DNA of 64,000 nt, from the NCBI GenBank assembly GCA_965644295.1, contig CBFFRP010000380.1:1-64000 (forward strand), written 5' to 3'. Positions 25,633 through 36,134 of this stretch are shown piece after piece. The first letter of the stretch is position 1; every line of letters begins with the position of its first letter. Under the pieces are notes generated by a model. It was not told the origin of the DNA, searched no databases, and was given only the letters and a program-made list of their open reading frames with translations. A program made the translations under genes and the position numbers. Source of the DNA: Paraphysomonas bandaiensis. Lineage: Eukaryota > Chrysophyceae.

Positions 25633-25897
25633 TATTAGGATTCAGCTTAATATATGATTGTATCTGTGAGTTATAATGTTCAATGAAATACACCATGAAC
25701 TGAATTAGAGAGAGTATCTGTCGAAGATACGTGATCGTCATCATAACGTCGTCATTATCAGTTACACTTCTAACTATTCCGTTGTGCATGATAGTACGTT
25801 CTATATTGTTATTCATAATTTTCACTCTATCGTGTTCATTACTTACACTCTAATAATCACAACATTGTTTTACTATTATAAAGATCAATTCTTTATT
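25633..25897 (+). repeat. 3' LTR of the Copia element
   Basis: 265 bp, identical by eye to the left LTR. Confidence 0.93.
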
Positions 25898-25902
25898 CTA
25901 TC
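25898..25902. repeat. Copia target-site duplication, right copy
   Basis: CTATC, matching 20154-20158. Confidence 0.9.
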
Positions 25903-26825
25903 GGCACGAAAGCCAGCACAAGCATCCAGGAAGCATACCAACGACTTGTGATGCGGGCTTCCAAACTGAAGTTGAGAAGTCCAATGGGGTCATCGTGGTT
26001 AGGTGTCAGGAAGAACTCTCCTGCTGCCCATGCACTGGCCGAGCAGAGCCACACCAGTTGTGCGAGATAGTGAGCGTGATCGACAAGCATTTTTCGATCC
26101 CATAGTGTAATCCACACGAAATCAATTGATAGAAGAAATGTGGGAACAAAGAAGATGACTACCATAGAGGGTACCCACCAGTTCCATCCAGTATCCTTCA
26201 GTAACCAGAACAGAGAATGAATGTTCTCGTACTCTTTCCAGCTCTGGAAGTAGAATGGAAATCTCCACGTCACCTTTTCGGATTGGTAGACATCTATCTT
26301 TAGGCAATACGACACATAGTTAGCAAGTCTCAATGGCTTCATAACAATGTAGTACAGGGATACCCATATAGATGCGGCAATAAAAATGTAGCCTGACTGA
26401 ATCGTCCTTGCATCATACGTACTTTCCTTATTTGGAAACCTGTAGTCGTGTAATTCTCCATCCATCCATAAGTAATGTCCTAGAAGCCACATAAATACTG
26501 TGCTGTTGAACCACGCATCGTCAAGATTTCGATTGAGAGCGGATTTTGTGAAGAAATACAATTGCCACAAGAGGGCAGCACCTCCCACAATATGGGCTAC
26601 CCAATACCAATTCTGAGCCCATGCCAAGTCTTTTATAATCCACAAATAAATGTGAAAGTTGCTTTGGCCGTTGTCGGACACATAATATCCCATAGACCAA
26701 GGAATATCTGGTAGGCTGGACCAGCACAATCCTCTATCTGGACATTTGCTTAGTCTTTCTGTGCGCTGTAACTCTTCTGCAGACCGTCTTCGTGGTGATG
26801 ATTTAGGAGATGGAGTGTACACCAT
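25898..26825 (-). pseudogene. Multi-pass membrane protein gene, N-terminal part, interrupted by Copia
   Basis: Start is the ATG at 26825 (an upstream TTG frame is ignored). 309 codons run to the target duplication, where the LTR adds Glu and a TAA stop. With the fragment at 19999-20158 the original gene would have been 360 codons. After a 40-residue Ser/Arg-rich N-terminus there are seven or eight Trp/Tyr-rich hydrophobic helices, including WIIKDLAWAQNWYW, LLKDTGWNWW and ITLWDRKMLVDHAHYLAQLVW. The two (L/I)KD(L/T)(A/G)W segments look like an internal duplication of a four-helix unit. I do not recognise the family. In this haplotype the product loses its last membrane segment and tail; the truncated frame is otherwise intact, as expected for a young insertion. 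Confidence 0.75.
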
Positions 26826-27344
26826 TACTCTTTCAATACTCAACAACTAAATTCTACATGACTCGATGAATTTCTCTTTCGTAGAGTTGTCCCATTCAAT
26901 ATTACAATAGCTTCCTTCCAAGCATTATGCATACAATTCTATAGGTATGCGTGATCCCATACTATTAATACCACTTCTTCAGTAGATAGAACACAGACGT
27001 ATGTATCTACAGTCTATAGTATCATATTGACGTACATTCTGCACTTTCCTCATATTCTATTCATACTTCTGTATTCCTCCGTATACGGTATGTATACTCT
27101 ATGAAGTGAGTCAAGGGGTAAGATATTCAGATATTCATATGAAGTCAAGTGTATATGGTATATAGCAACCTCTCAGTGGCCGTGCATCTATAGTGAATGC
27201 CTTAATCCCCACACACTGCAGATAGTTCAGCTACTGAAACATACACTATAAGCCACATTAATATTAATGTGTATACATCTATATCATGTCTCATCATGGT
27301 CATGCATAATCACCTCACTATTCATGCGGTAAATTATCAGCAAT
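26826..27344. other. Divergent intergenic region
   Basis: Shared upstream region of the interrupted membrane-protein gene (-) and the exostosin gene (+). It is AT-rich with many TATA-like stretches; no further gene is seen. Confidence 0.4.
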
Positions 27345-29240
27345 ATGTCATCATTCAAACACTCGTATATTATCCTTACGATTATTATGATGTTGATGTT
27401 AATGTATATGTGGCACCCGTGTTGGACATCATCTTCGCAAAGTTTAACGAGTACGCAACAAACTGAAAGCATAGGTACTGGTGAGAATGTACAACAAAGA
27501 AAAGATCTTATATATATTTATGATTGGCCTGATGCTATCATAAACTCTTGGCCTGACAAGAATGCTACCTTTCTGGACGAGTTCACACCTGACTTTTATA
27601 GAAACCACGGGGCAGGAAAGCTGTTGAATCAATCAACAGGACTTTACAGAACCTTCCAATATGGTAGCATTCGTTGAAACTTTGATATTTGATATTGTTG
27701 ACTTATCATAGGGTTGTTTCTCTTATTTTATTATCGGCTACTCCAGAGTCCATTGCGTACTCATGACCCGAATATGGCTACTTCGTTTTTTATCCCCTAC
27801 GATATTGGAATTGATGCAAGCTACAATAAAGTATATTCCTATGAAAATCATTGCATTACCTAATATATCGTTTTCAAGGATGGGAAACTTCGGCGCACAA
27901 ACTGTCCTCGATCTGACGAGGTCAAGGGTTTAATCTCTTTATTTTGTTTTCTGTTAACCTCTATCTCAGGTTTCCAGACTGCTCTTTGCCAGTCCGTATT
28001 TCAGTAAGCGTGGCGGACACGATCATTTTCTCTTGCACAGCATTAATCAGCCGATGCGCTTCTTCAACAATCAGCCCGCATGTTACGACTTTCTCACTAG
28101 AATCTGCACGAATTGTACGAAGCTTTCCATTGATTCGTACCCCAAGGTATTTTCACGATATCATTTAGTTTGGGTGAGTTGAGTAACGAGGAGTCGTAAT
28201 GTGTAGGGATATGATAGGACGTCGTATATGCCGAACTGGCATTCGATTCCCTTCCCATCCAACTATCATTGGTCCAGTTTTGTAACTCATCCACCGTGGG
28301 CGGATTTTTCCCGACCTCGACCCTATGCCGTCTCGTATATAGGATCTATGTCATCCCACCTCAAGAAATCCAGGTGAGGGCTGTGTGTTAAATTAATACT
28401 TTGTATTACCACTCACGTGTTAGACCCTAATCATATGATCTTATATATGCGATCTAGTAGCCTATTAGAAGGCGAACTTTCTACAGCCGTTGTTGTTGCG
28501 CGTATCTCATATCTTGTGTAGGACTCTGCGGGAGATACTTCGGAGGGAATGCCGTGAAAGTGAATATAGGTACGCTGGTCTATGCCGTTGGTACGATCTT
28601 TCCCACCATGGCTCAAGTGCTGACGCGCTTTCACCAAATCATACTTCGCAATCAAATATGTGGAGGGCTGCCGAGGATAGCACTTTCTGTATTACTCCTC
28701 CTGGAGATTTTCCTACTCGAAAAGGCAAGTTCTTCAGACACAGTATTTACAGCAGTAGGAATGCCTTATCATATCTAATTTATCGCAGGTTTTTTTGATT
28801 CTTTACTGGCTGGGTGTATTCCAGTTGTTTTCGCGCCGTTGTCCGCACATAGGCAATGGCCCTGGCACTTGGGCCTCTCCAGTACCTTTGCTGTGACGGT
28901 TTATGTATCAGGACAACGCGTGCTAGACCAGTCATTAAACACTGTGCAATATTTGATTGATAAACACCTCTTTGAGAAAGATGAGGTCTATATGAAAAGA
29001 CGAGCAATTGCTGACTTGGCGTTCGGGTTGCAGTACAGCATGCCTGAGAGGGGAATGAACAATACAGAATTCTCTCGAAACGATGCATTCGATATAACGA
29101 TAGAAAATATACTGCAGTTACATCGTGTAGCTGAGAGACGATGGGAACAGTCTATTGAAATTGGTGATCATATTGATCGTGGATTGGTTCCTTACGACAT
29201 TTCTTTTTCGTACAACATTCATAAAAATGACATTAGATAG
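27345..29240 (+). CDS. Exostosin-family (GT47-like) glycosyltransferase, type II membrane protein
   Basis: Seven exons: 27345-27663, 27712-27830, 27879-27920, 27970-28146, 28207-28373, 28522-28724, 28789-29240, giving 492 aa with every phase closing. The N-terminus (residues about 5-25) is a hydrophobic signal anchor typical of Golgi glycosyltransferases. Exostosin signatures appear in order: IYIYDWP, YYRLLQSPLRTHDPNMATSF and FIPYD, SPYFSKRGGHDHFLL, SIPFPSNYHW, RPYAVSYIGS, STFCITPPGDFPTRKG, FFDSLLAGCIPVVFAP. The family transfers nucleotide sugars to glycans or glycoproteins in the secretory pathway; the specific sugar cannot be read. The intron 28725-28788 has a GC donor (AAAG|GCAAGT), needed to join PTRKG to FFDSLLAG. 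Sequons NAT and NQS suggest lumenal glycosylation. Confidence 0.88.
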
Positions 29241-29697
29241 TGTAATGCTGTATACTTGACTGAGTAGGAGCATGCCATATTTTGGCTGCAACTTCAATGT
29301 CTTCATGAGAAAACTCTAGGATGCAAAAATATGAGAAGAGCAACTGTGGAACTGTGGTGCAGCAGCATATCCAATATGCGATTCGTGGCATATCACGTTG
29401 ATATCACGTCATGTTTGTTACAACTGACCGACATAGAAATAGATACATAATATCTGCAGCTCGTAGAAAATTTAGTGATGCAATATGTGTCACAGATTGA
29501 ATTTTTAAATGATATGAGACCCGCTTGTTTGAATAGACATTTTTTAGAATTTTTAGTCACAGTATGATATCTGTGGATTTCAATGTGACAGTGATAGAAA
29601 TTAAATAAGTGTATTTGTTTCCGTCATATCTCCAATCTCCGATATGTGTAGTAACGGAGTGGAAATTTAAAGCATATATCCTAGTTTAGTATTTTGA
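29241..29697. other. Intergenic, no gene seen
   Basis: AT-rich spacer between the exostosin gene and the transposon at 29707. Confidence 0.4.
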
Positions 29698-29706
29698 ATT
29701 TTGAAT

Positions 29707-31613
29707 GGGATCTATTATTGGGCCTAGTCAATTTTGTGTAATTTCCTAGTCACACCAAAATTGGTGTTAACACTTAGTCAAGTGGTTGAAAGACCAAATC
29801 GTTGATTAACTCCTATTATCAGTTTACAAGCACACTGGGGTGACTACAAGGTGTTTATGGTATTCACCTAGTCACAAATAAAAATTGCATTCAAGAATGC
29901 GAGCTTACTCTATCCACCTATCATCATTAATGAATGCATATATTGTATACAAGAAGTCGATCGCATCCTTGGAAAAAATAACTACACTGTCTGTACAATT
30001 GCGATTGACAGTGCCATCGAACGCTTACTAACTGCTGGATTATGGCACTGGCGTATGCACAGTACAAGGCGGCCATACTACTCTAGCCCACTCCTTACTA
30101 ATTTCCAGGATCTCTGCGACCTAAGGACACTTGAGAACTACACTTCAACCAGAGATCAACGCTACGGACACAATCCTGATCGAGCGCCTGGCTACTGGAC
30201 CAATAGCGGAGTACACCTCCCGCGCAAACTAGCTCAAGCGGATGGCAGTGCATCCAAAGACAAACTCAGCTCAAATCTACGCCAAAGAATACTCAACACG
30301 GCACTGACATGGGACAAATCTTTCTGCATAGGGAGGAACCGGGCCAAAACCAAACAGGGGCTTGACCTGACCAAAGCCGCATGCTCTGACTGCGGGTTTC
30401 GACTAGATTCCCTAAAACATATGTGCCTCGACTGCACACATGAATCCATCACCCAAATAAGGGAAACTGCATTTCAATCGCATAAAAATGTGCTCCACGA
30501 AATACAGAGAACTCAGACCTTACCCAACTGGATCACATCTGCACTACGGAGACTCTCCAGCAGAGCCTGGAATCCCTCCATCCCACAGGTCGAGAGATAC
30601 TGGACTGGAACCATCACAGCAGCCCAACTGGAAACGGTCTTCGGAGATGCCATACACAACCACCTGACGGCACACAGTCTACGGAACCTAGAAACAGCGG
30701 TTATTAATCTCCTGCAACCGCTTTACATTGCAGCGAAGCTTATGTTACAGGATCGCGGTTGTCGCTATATCACCATGTCCAAAAGGCCGCCCAGGCTACT
30801 CCCGAGACCCCGTCCGAAACGCAGTCAGTCAAGACAACGTCCGAGAGTCCTTCGCTTACTAGGGGTCCAACGACGACCCCCCACAGCGTATCCGACTCCA
30901 GACACACGTGCACACCTCACAGGTCCTACCCGACAGAGCACTGGACTGCCCAGACCTCCACAACGCCGACGGCTTCGACAACTCTATCTACACCCGCGGC
31001 CCCACAGGAGCACAGTAACACAGACTACAAACCCTACCCCTCCTCCCAACAATCCCCACCACCCTCAACCCACACATCTGGAACTAGGTGCACTCAAGAC
31101 CCTAATTCAGAACGCTGAGCCCCCTCCAAAACCAATGGAGACCCATCCCAAAGGGAGACCCCCAGATCAATAGCGCCGGTGAGTCCACGGACACACCATA
31201 AAGGCGAATTTCATATCACACAAAAAGAACGGAAGTGGTTGCACCTTGGTGCTTGCGGCGACGCACAAGCAGCTTTCGTAGCGTTAAATAGTAGGATAAA
31301 AGAGTTTGTATTGATTAGTTACGGGTAGTGGTCTAACTAGTATGACTAGCATTCTTCTAGCCACTAATTGATGCAAGGTCTCAACGCCTATTGCTAAATA
31401 ATCAGACATTCACTATATATTGTATACATGCAGCACATCACATTTCAACGTCTTAGACAGTCACAGTCAGTCACGTCACAGTACATAAGAACGACTAGGT
31501 TTAATACCAGAGCTGACTAGGTTGAGTCATTTCTTACTTTGACTAGGTTATTCCACCAATTTTGGTATGACTAGATTTTTCTACCAAATAGGCTACGTTG
31601 AATAATTTTTCCC
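29707..31613. mobile_element. 1.9-kb Mutator-like non-autonomous element carrying a foreign ORF
   Basis: It starts GGGATCTATTATTGGGCCTAG and ends in the inverted equivalent (GGGAAAAATTATTCAACGTAG on the other strand). Both ends carry the same CCTAGTCA-rich subterminal sequence as the MITE at 14815-15027; the right 110 bp, reverse-complemented, align with that MITE's left end almost throughout. Flanks ATTTTGAAT (29698-29706) and ATTCTGAAT (31614-31622) are a 9-bp target duplication with one mismatch, so this copy is older. No Mutator transposase is visible. The interior holds the ORF at 30055-31173 and, at 31230-31320, a fragment of the hAT terminal repeat found elsewhere in the window. Confidence 0.8.
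30055..31173 (+). pseudogene. Transposon-derived ORF fragment, probable C-terminus of a retroelement protein
   Basis: An open frame of 372 codons from this ATG; the frame stays open upstream to about 29930, so the 5' part of the original gene is missing. Residues about 109-130 contain CSDCGFRLDSLKHMCLDC, a CxxC...H...C knuckle like the zinc-binding segment after reverse transcriptase in some non-LTR elements. The C-terminal 120 residues are Pro/Arg/Thr-rich and may be out-of-frame or degraded. GC content and codon use differ from neighbouring genes. Lying wholly inside Mutator-like termini, it resembles a Pack-MULE capture. The assignment to a retroelement is tentative. Confidence 0.5.
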
Positions 31614-31622
31614 ATTCTGAAT

Positions 31623-32145
31623 TGTGCTACAATGCTTATCGTTTATCACAAGAACACGTACAAGAGGCAGTATATGGAGCATCTATTGCAAGTATAATAA
31701 GCTTACAGTCTATAAGAACATCGTAAGAACATTAAATTTTATAGTTTATATCATAACAGTATATCGTATGAAGTATACGACCAATGTTTCGTAGAGTTCA
31801 TTTCCGATGGAGCTATCGTCACATATTATATACAGTGATGAAATTCAACTTACTAAGTACACTAGAAACGGCAAGGCTGACACATTACACATATATATTA
31901 TGACAGCAATATATATTTATGGCATCTTAGAACGCTTTCACTTTTGATTGCAGTGTGCCACCTAGACTCGTACCAAAGAAGTAGAAAACTGACACTTGTA
32001 TTGGTTGTTATGATTATTATATCTAAACACCAAATTCTCATGACGACAGACTTTAACCAACATTATATATCAGCGGTTGATCATTTGTCATGTGAGGTAT
32101 ATCGACTACTTAGAAATATATACGCCTTATTTATTCGACATGCCA
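31623..32145. other. Intergenic, no gene seen
   Basis: AT-rich. A 70-codon frame at 31944-32156 has no recognisable content. Confidence 0.4.
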
Positions 32146-32480
32146 CTATGTATTAATTCCTTGTACAACCTGGACACATCGATTACAACAAAATGTACAT
32201 CATCGTATTATAGCTAACCTTTTGAGCGGACTTCAAGCTGTCAATAAACGATTTCAGTTCTTCTGCAGACAACTCTATCAGTTGATTCTCACTTTTCCCA
32301 TTAGCATCCACAGTTTCAACGTTGAACATCAACACAGGTTTGCGCAGGCCACTAATTTTGTCTGATGATAAAACAAGCTAGTCGTAACAGTTATATTAAA
32401 TCAAATAAAATATTTATGGATATGCTTACACGAAGGGACCAGTCGAAGTCTTTAAGCTGTGAATATGATATAGCAGACAT
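32146..32480 (-). CDS. Small COMM-domain protein (COMMD6-like size)
   Basis: Three exons on the minus strand: 32430-32480 (17 codons), 32219-32377 (53 codons), 32146-32169 (8 codons with stop), giving 77 aa. Introns are 52 and 49 nt with GTAAGC and GTTAGC donors. The protein is essentially one COMM domain: LKDFDWSLRLVLSSDKIS, then LRKPVLMFNVETVDANG, then IELSAEELKSFIDSLKSAQK, matching the W-x-L...LxL...G...EL(s/t)xEEL...L pattern. COMMD proteins assemble as the Commander complex with CCDC22/CCDC93 for endosomal recycling; COMMD6 is the short member that lacks the helical N-terminal domain. Which paralogue this is cannot be fixed by eye. All exons are too short for ORF scanning. Confidence 0.78.
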
Positions 32481-32933
32481 AATTACTCCAATATGAAATA
32501 ATAAACCACTACACTAAGAGTGTGGAAATGACCCTCAAGTTTAATGAATAATAGGTGCTAGTTGCTAGAATGCTTTATTACTTGCTGACAATAACTCCAA
32601 CTTGTAGTTATGTTAACTAAGTGGACAAGCATATGATCTAGCACCCATGACACATACATAGACATACAGCCTACACTCTCTAAATTACATGAAATACAGA
32701 CTGTATTCCTTGTATTTTCCTACCTTCCTACCTACCTTCCTACCTACGACATATATATATATATACATACATACATACCTACATACACTCCAGCAGCAGC
32801 ACATGGATATCATATCCCTCAATAGCCGACAGGACAATTCACCTAACCCTAACCCTAACCAAGGTTAAAATAAAATTAAACTTACCTTGGAGTAGCGTAT
32901 ATCACTAATTGTGATTTTGTTAAACTTAATTTT
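32481..32933. repeat. Divergent intergenic region with simple repeats and a telomere-like motif
   Basis: Between the COMM-domain gene (-) and the Tweety-like gene (+). 32718-32790 is a run of CCTA/CCTT, AT and ACAT microsatellites. 32842-32860 reads CCTAACCCTAACCCTAACC, about three copies of the CCCTAA telomere repeat. Confidence 0.75.
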
Positions 32934-34589
32934 ATGTCTTATCTAACTCTATACACGTCGTTTGCACTGCCACTACTCGCTGCTGCCCAATCATATGGCA
33001 ACATAACGTATGATCCTCTTACTATTGTTCGTGGTATGTGATTATTATTAAATATTATTGTATGAGATAATTTGTTGCAGGTGTACATAATGTTCCTCAT
33101 TTAGATCGCAACTTGCAGCCATCCAGTAAAGATTTTGACATTGATTTGGATATCAGCGGAAATACTTATGAAGAGTCTGTTCTGGTGCTCCCCATTCTAT
33201 TTACATGCATATTATTCCTAGGATTTACTATGTTCGAATTATGTCTCTGCTGTCGCATGTGTTGCAAGACCTGTAGGTGCCTTGAGGACCAGGGGGCACC
33301 ATTGAGAAACACCATTACTACTCTCTCGAAGTGGAATGCAGCCGTTGCTAGCTCTAGGGGTAGTCTTATTCGGCAGTTCTTTGCGTTTGCAATCCTCACC
33401 CTCATTGCGTGCCAAGGAATGTTATGGTGCTCTCACTACTATGTTCAGGGAGCCAGTCGCTCTGTGGACGCAGTCGACGCACTGAAGGATACCTCAGTGA
33501 ATCTGGAAAACAGTGGTGACTACTTAGAGAATTCTGGAGACATTATTATTAGTTTAGTGACTGATTCACTCCCTAGTTGCCCCGAAGCTAGTGATATTTT
33601 AGAGTACACGGACGACTATGAGCAATATATTGAGGACTACAACGACATCATTGAACCTATTCCCGGTGATCTCGACGATCTTGAGGCATTTATGCGAAAG
33701 TACGGTGTGGTTTATGTACGTAGAGCCGTATGGTTTGTGTATGGGGCATTTCTTGCATTCGTAGTAGCTTTCTTGTGTGTATACACTACAAAGAGCAAGA
33801 CTCTCATGAGAATTATCATTGCGGTTGGACTTATTCTGCTACACGTGCTGCTCATTCTGTGGTGTTTGTTTGCAATCACGATGGTACGTTCCTCTCCCTT
33901 ACGGTCTATGCTATGTTGCACTGAAATAATTCTAATATTACAACGTCATTTATTTCTGATCTCTTCGTTTGCAGATCGTGCTGGCAGACTTTTGCATGGC
34001 CCCGACTGACAACATGATATCTGTGTGTCCTGGGAGTGCGGAAACCGTAGCAGAGTACTACGGCACCTGTAACGGAACCAACCCTTTTGATGATTCTCTC
34101 GACTCTGCATATGACGCAATGGATTCGATTACTGAGGGATTAGACTACCTCACCCAATCAGGAGGTCCTTGTGAGGGCAATCCTTACTTGTTGCAATGTT
34201 ACCCAAATGTCGATGACATTAATGGTAATCTTACCTTCATCGAAGGAGAGATAACCTGTGAGCCCATGCAGCGGCAGTGGGCAAAATTATTCAACGACTC
34301 CGTTTGTGACGGATACTTTACAGCCGTGTTTATTACGTTTTTTACGCTGCTTTTAATTATATTGTGCCTTTTTTCTCTGCTGATCGTGGCTAGTCTACTT
34401 TATCAATATTTCGGAGAGCTCTGGGAGGTAAGTGATGAAAGTATGGTGGAAATCACTTCTACCGAGTCCAATGATAATCCAGTATGGAATAGCACATCGA
34501 CAAGGAGTAACGACTTGAAAACCTCTGATCTAATATTCGCTGAGCCAGATGCGCCTCCTATAGCTTCTGAACATGATACGTGGGTATAA
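32934..34589 (+). CDS. Tweety/prominin-like multi-pass membrane protein
   Basis: Three exons: 32934-33033, 33081-33883, 33975-34589, giving 505 aa. A signal peptide (residues 1-19, ending LLAAAQS) is followed by five hydrophobic segments. The first is followed by a Cys-rich cytosolic stretch (ELCLCCRMCCKTCRC); then come two, separated by an acidic loop of about 110 residues; then a second Cys-containing extracellular loop beginning VLADFCMAPTDNMISVCPG; then the last helix and a Ser/Thr-rich acidic tail. Five helices with two large Cys-bearing loops and a DFC..P motif resemble Tweety-homologue/prominin-type proteins, which are volume-regulated channel-like or lipid-protrusion proteins. The similarity is architectural; exact family and function are inferred. 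A strong in-frame donor (GAG|GTAAGT at 34428) allows an alternative 3' end (see next entry). Confidence 0.7.
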
Positions 34590-34607
34590 TCAGCATATAT
34601 TTTGTAG

Positions 34608-34865
34608 ATGCGTATATTTCGAGGTACATTTGATTTGATCCAGGGTCAAAGCCAGCCTCGTGATATTATTCTTGAACTGATTTATCTTGCTGTTGCCGTT
34701 GTGAATGTATTATTTGTCAAGCAATACGCTGTAGTAACTTACGCACGATGCGATAGGGCAAAAGTTTGGTATGCACTTGCTGCTACTATGTGTCTAATCG
34801 CACTCGCTCTTCCCTGGTGCTCGTTAACAATAAGTCAAACTGTTGTTAGTCATTTAAATTATTGA
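34608..34865 (+). CDS. Small two-helix membrane ORF or alternative last exon of the Tweety-like gene
   Basis: 85 codons with two hydrophobic stretches (LIYLAVAVVNVLFV and WYALAATMCLIALALPW). It starts 18 bp after the upstream stop and is preceded by TTTTGTAG, a good acceptor. Splicing from the GTAAGT donor at 34428 to 34608 is phase 0 to phase 0 and would replace the acidic tail of the upstream protein with this segment. It may instead be a separate short gene. Confidence 0.4.
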   Translation: MRIFRGTFDLIQGQSQPRDIILELIYLAVAVVNVLFVKQYAVVTYARCDRAKVWYALAATMCLIALALPWCSLTISQTVVSHLNY

Positions 34866-34908
34866 AATAATAAAAGCAGTATGGCATACTCTACTGAATG
34901 CTTCAAAA

Positions 34909-35587
34909 ATAACTCTGATATCGCACTATATAACGCTACAAAGCTGCTTATGCATCATCGCAAGCGCCAAGGAGCAACCACTTTTGCTCTATCACTGAAA
35001 GTAAACACAGTGAGCAAGCAGAATGTTGATATACCTGACATCTGCTGACTTCAGGAGTTTTGAGTCTTTAAGATTGAACAGCCTGGATGCATGACTTCAG
35101 CAGGCAGCCCAATACCCCGAAAGTCCTTGAGATTGGCCCATTCCAGGATGCATGTTTATTCGTCAGGGCCCAAAGACGTCTACACAAGTAACACTGATTG
35201 GTGTCCCTTGCCCTCAACAAAGTCGGACTTGCACCTTTTCGTGGCGTTTTGGGGGATAAGTTCCTGGAAACTAACGTGAGCTGCATATATAGTCAGCAGA
35301 TAATATTCTGCCTATGTATAGCCAAGCGCCTGTGTGGTACAAGGAGGAACACTAATTAGTGTCGTCACTTGTGTAGACGTCTTTGGGTCATGACTAATAT
35401 ACAGGCATCAGGAATCCTGGAATGGGCCCACCTCAATTGCATCCGGGTAATTGGGCTGCCTATTGAAGTCAAGTATCCGGGCTGTTCACCTCTTAAGGAC
35501 AGAAAGCGGAAGTGGATACCCCTTGTGGTGCTTGTGGTGACACACAAGCAGCTTTTGTAGTGCTAAATAGTAGATATCAGAGTTAAG
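34909..35587. mobile_element. Non-autonomous element with long inverted termini (hAT-related family)
   Basis: It starts TAACTCTGATATCGCACTAT and ends in its near inverse (ATAGTAGATATCAGAGTTA region). About 80 bp at each end pair, including AAGCTGCTT and the CACAAGCACCA region. The same terminal sequence occurs at 49490-49620, 50600-50700, 51660-51710 and 31230-31320. It has no coding capacity. Confidence 0.65.
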
Positions 35588-36134
35588 CACTAGTTAGTTA
35601 AATTGTTTTTGCTACATTAGTTCTGACTCTTACACGCCTGTTGCTAGTAATCAAACATTTCACAAGTACTGTGTCCCTTGTATCACGGAAGCATTTGGTT
35701 ATGAATGGACAGAATATTATCTGCTGACTATATATGCGACTTACGTTACTTTTCCGGAGAAATATCTCCGGTATTTATCCCCCAGAACACCACAAAAATG
35801 TGCGAGTTCGACTTTGTTAAGTGCACTACACTTTAATGGTAAAGCAGTATTGTGAATTTGTGACATATTATGTGTTGCCAGAGTATATATAATTAGAAAT
35901 AAGGATTGCGCTGCATTTGTGGGTAGCAATATGTTGTTAGAAGCTGAGTAACACAGATACTCACAAAGAACACAAGCCGTGCGCATATTTCCGCTACGTT
36001 TCAGATAGATCAGGGCCAGGTAACCATGAAAGGCCCATTAAAGGTAGTCCACTTCCCGGCAATTATTAATTATAATGCCATTAATGGTAAATGTCCCGGC
36101 AATTATAATGGCCATTTATGTCATTAATACCTAA
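35588..36134. repeat. Degenerate dispersed repeat, inverted relative to neighbouring copies
   Basis: 35700-35815 is homologous, in inverse order, to 51360-51500 and 35210-35330, and matches 49790-49890 directly (TCTCCGGTA...CCCCCAGAACACCACAAAAA). 36005-36165 matches 50065-50195 (TCAGGGCC(A/T)GGTAACCAT, ATTATAATGGCCATT). Confidence 0.6.

Larger units (their letters stand above)
20159..25897 (+). mobile_element. Copia-type LTR retrotransposon, full length and recent
   Basis: A 5,739-bp element with two 265-bp LTRs (20159-20423 and 25633-25897) that I read as identical, flanked by CTATC duplications. The left LTR is followed directly by TGGTAGCGAG, a primer-binding site starting with TGG as expected for pairing with a tRNA CCA end. 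The right LTR is preceded by the purine run ATTGAGGGGGCG, a polypurine tract. The integrase-before-reverse-transcriptase order is diagnostic of Copia (Ty1). LTR ends are TATTAG...TTTATT rather than the usual TG...CA. Identical LTRs indicate recent insertion. The insertion interrupts the membrane-protein gene on the opposite strand. Confidence 0.96.
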
